This document shows positions 62,037-64,000 of a stretch of DNA of 64,000 nucleotides, piece after piece. The notes beneath the pieces are model-generated. The model had not been told where the DNA came from, did no database searches, and saw nothing but the letters and a program-made list of their open reading frames with translations. Origin of the DNA: Nostoc sp. UHCC 0702 (GTDB taxonomy: Bacteria; Cyanobacteriota; Cyanobacteriia; Cyanobacteriales; Nostocaceae); contig CP071065.1 in assembly GCA_017164015.1 (NCBI GenBank), positions 2,322,501 through 2,386,500 of the forward strand, given 5' to 3'. Numbering within the stretch: position 1 is the first letter of the stretch; each line of letters opens with the position of its first letter. Position numbers and translations under genes: made by a program.

Positions 62037-63770
62037 ATGCAGCGGATACTGGGGAGTTTGAAAGCTTACCCTTGGACAACGCTTGGAGCTTTGGTTAGTT
62101 TGTTGTTATTAACATTTGCCAATGCTCTTACCCCGCAACTATTTCGCTGGGGAATTGATGGCGGTATTGCCAAACAAAATTTACAAATTGTACTTTACAG
62201 CGCTGGCTGGATGGTAGTTGCTGCTGTTGCTCGCGGTTTGTTTAATTTTGGGCAAACTTATTTAGCAGAGGCTGTATCTCAAGGTGTAGCTTATGATTTG
62301 CGGAACAAAATTTTCAGCAAAATTCAAAATCTCAGTTTCAGCTTTCATGACCAAGCACAAACTTCCCAACTTTTAACCCGGATGACCAGTGATATCGAGC
62401 AGATCCGCACATTTGTGGGTACTAGCCTGATTCAGGTGATTGGTGGAATTATCACATTGGTGACTATTGCGGTGATTTTGCTGCTGATGAACTGGCGACT
62501 GGCGTTAATTACTTTGATGGTAGTGCCTTTAACGGGATCGTTGATGGTGCGATTTCTCAGCCGCAATAGTAAACTGTACGAGCAGATTCAACAACAACTA
62601 GGTGATTTGAATACTGTATTACAAGAGAATTTGCTGGGAATACGGGTGGTGAAAGCTTTTGTGCGGGAATCTGCTGAAAGGTTGCGTTACACGACCTTGA
62701 ATGATGACCTGGTGAAGGTAAATATGAACACGATTCGCGCCATCCGTGATACCTTCCCCTTTATCTTTTTGTTAAGTAGTTTGGTAACGTTGGCAGTTTT
62801 TGCTTATGGAGGGGCAGAGGTAATTGGGGGTAAGTTCTCCATTGGTGAGTTGATAGCGTTTAATTCCTACTTAGCATTGATTCTGCAACCGATTTTAGTG
62901 ATTGGATTTGCTGCACCTGCAATCGCTAGTGCAATTGCTTGTGCCCAACGGGTGTATGAAGTGGTAAATGCAGAAGTGGAAATTCGCGATCGCCCTAGTG
63001 CCATTTCTTTTGATACTTGTGGTGGTAGAATCACCTTTGAGAATGTTTCCTTTCGCTATCCTGGCTCTACAACCGAAACCCTCAAACAAGTTTCTTTTGA
63101 AAGCAAGCCCAAGGAACTGATTGCCGTGTTGGGGATGACAGGTTCGGGAAAAAGCACAATTATGAATTTGCTTGCCCGCTTTTACGATGTGACAGGGGGA
63201 GCAATTCGCATTGATGGGCGAGATGTGCGGGATTTTACACTGAAAAGTTTAAGAGATCATATTGGCATTGTCTTTCAGGAAACCACATTGTTTTCTGGGA
63301 CTATCCGGGAAAATATTGCTTATGCCAAACCCAATGCACCGTTGGAGGAGGTGATTGCAGTAGCCAAAACTGCCCAGATTCATGATTTTATTGCCAGCTT
63401 GCCCGATGGCTACGAGACGATTGTCGGTGAACGGGGCATTGGCTTGTCTGGTGGACAAAAACAACGAATAGCGATCGCCCGTACTTTACTCACCGATTAC
63501 AGTATTCTAATTTTGGATGATAGTACCTCGGCTGTAGATGCCAAAACTGCTGCCCAAATCCAAGCCGAACTTGATGATTTGATGCGTCAAAAGGCTTGTA
63601 CAACCTTTGTTGTGGCTCAACGCATTAGTACCGTCAAAAATGCTGATCGAATTTTGCTAATGGATAAAGGACGATTAGTCGCCCAAGGTACTCATGAAGA
63701 ATTAATGCAAACAAGTTCACTTTACGGCGCGATTTTGGAATCTCAGGTCAAGCAGAAGGCAAAAGTATGA
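62037..63770 (+). CDS. ABC exporter, MsbA/lipid-multidrug type half transporter
   Basis: These 577 residues start from MQRILGSLKAYPWTTLGALV; the frame is open 15 codons further to 61992 but ATG 62037 has a GGGGG site close upstream. Six membrane helices (about 1-310) are followed by an ATPase with Walker A GMTGSGKS, Q-loop VFQETTLFSGTIRENI, signature LSGGQKQR and Walker B LILDDSTSAVD. This is a type-IV (MsbA/MDR-like) exporter that would work as a dimer. A second exporter gene begins 122 bp downstream in the same direction, so the pair may form a heterodimer. Confidence 0.93.
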   Translation: MQRILGSLKAYPWTTLGALVSLLLLTFANALTPQLFRWGIDGGIAKQNLQIVLYSAGWMVVAAVARGLFNFGQTYLAEAVSQGVAYDLRNKIFSKIQNLSFSFHDQAQTSQLLTRMTSDIEQIRTFVGTSLIQVIGGIITLVTIAVILLLMNWRLALITLMVVPLTGSLMVRFLSRNSKLYEQIQQQLGDLNTVLQENLLGIRVVKAFVRESAERLRYTTLNDDLVKVNMNTIRAIRDTFPFIFLLSSLVTLAVFAYGGAEVIGGKFSIGELIAFNSYLALILQPILVIGFAAPAIASAIACAQRVYEVVNAEVEIRDRPSAISFDTCGGRITFENVSFRYPGSTTETLKQVSFESKPKELIAVLGMTGSGKSTIMNLLARFYDVTGGAIRIDGRDVRDFTLKSLRDHIGIVFQETTLFSGTIRENIAYAKPNAPLEEVIAVAKTAQIHDFIASLPDGYETIVGERGIGLSGGQKQRIAIARTLLTDYSILILDDSTSAVDAKTAAQIQAELDDLMRQKACTTFVVAQRISTVKNADRILLMDKGRLVAQGTHEELMQTSSLYGAILESQVKQKAKV

Positions 63771-63776
63771 AAAGGG

Positions 63777-63832
63777 ATTGGGGACTGGGGACTGGGGACT
63801 GGGGACTGGGGACTGGGGACTGGGGACTGGGA
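63777..63832. repeat. GGGGACT heptamer array, about 7 copies
   Basis: The complement of the AGTCCCC array at 36613-36803. It lies between the two ABC exporter genes, starting six bases after the first stop codon. Confidence 0.95.
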
Positions 63833-63892
63833 AAGAGATATATTGATAGATTCTTTCAATCCAAAATCTAAAATCTAAAATCCAAAATTGTT

Positions 63893-64000
63893 ATGATAAG
63901 TCCCATTGTCGCATCTGAGCAACAGGCAACTAAGCAACTTTCTACGCTACGGCGCTTTTTACAATACTTGCGACCCTATAACAAAGAAATTCCCATCGCC
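63893..64000 (+). CDS. N-terminus of a second ABC exporter (runs off the window)
   Basis: ATG 63893 opens MISPIVASEQQATKQLSTLR and RFLQYLRPYNKEIPIA, the typical cytosolic lead and 'L-R-R-x-x-x-Y-L-x-P-Y' entry to the first helix of MsbA/MDR-type exporters. Only 36 codons are present. By position it is the likely partner of the exporter upstream. Confidence 0.7.
   Translation, partial: MISPIVASEQQATKQLSTLRRFLQYLRPYNKEIPIA

Overview
The window looks like a chromosome segment of a filamentous, probably Nostocales, cyanobacterium. The evidence is the dense scatter of the HIP1 octamer GCGATCGC, tandem high-light-inducible (hli) genes, many short tandemly repeated repeats (7-9 bp units) and long palindromic repeats between and inside genes, a STAND/WD40 protein, a very large hybrid histidine kinase and an NRPS/FAAL natural-product cluster. 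All assignments come from reading the sequence; no database search was possible.

Layout. 0-9 kb: small proteins, a fused oligopeptide-type ABC ATPase, and a protein-arginine deiminase homologue with the full catalytic set. It also holds a decayed stretch in which an IS605-type TnpB element has split a membrane-anchored monooxygenase-like gene. 9-20 kb: a 14-blade WD40 STAND ATPase, two gene fragments fused by a deletion (an endonuclease/exonuclease/phosphatase family gene and a cardiolipin synthase), a kinase fragment, two hli genes plus a dead third copy, and a 1043-residue repeat protein. 20-30 kb: a membrane glycosyltransferase, a truncated NB-ARC gene, and a 1924-residue kinase carrying five receiver domains, a winged helix, an Hpt domain and a repeat-derived (SSP)18 linker. 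30-34 kb: repeat-rich DNA with a cupin gene whose start and stop codons both lie in copies of one palindromic element, then a desaturase.

34-56 kb is the most interesting region: an apparently undescribed biosynthetic cluster. It has a single-chain FAAL / acyl-CoA dehydrogenase / acyl carrier protein / alpha-oxoamine synthase (1683 aa), a two-module NRPS with thioesterase, an Asp/Asn beta-hydroxylase-like enzyme, an acyltransferase-like protein, a B12-binding radical SAM enzyme, a sugar-lactone-oxidase-like flavoprotein, an SDR, a Rieske oxygenase and an MFS exporter. Inferred logic: a fatty acid is activated and loaded on the carrier protein, desaturated, and condensed with an amino acid to a sphingoid-like alpha-amino ketone. 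Tailoring enzymes and the NRPS then act on it.

56-64 kb: a HicB/HicA-like pair, an APC permease, a DUF559 nuclease gene bracketed by perfect 35-bp inverted repeats, a 63-bp tandem repeat and two ABC exporter genes.

A theme across the window is the merging of repeats with genes. One MITE-like superfamily (ends ATATCAWGTYYG) has eight copies, one of them translated in frame inside the NRPS. Tandem arrays are translated as linkers or supply start and stop codons.
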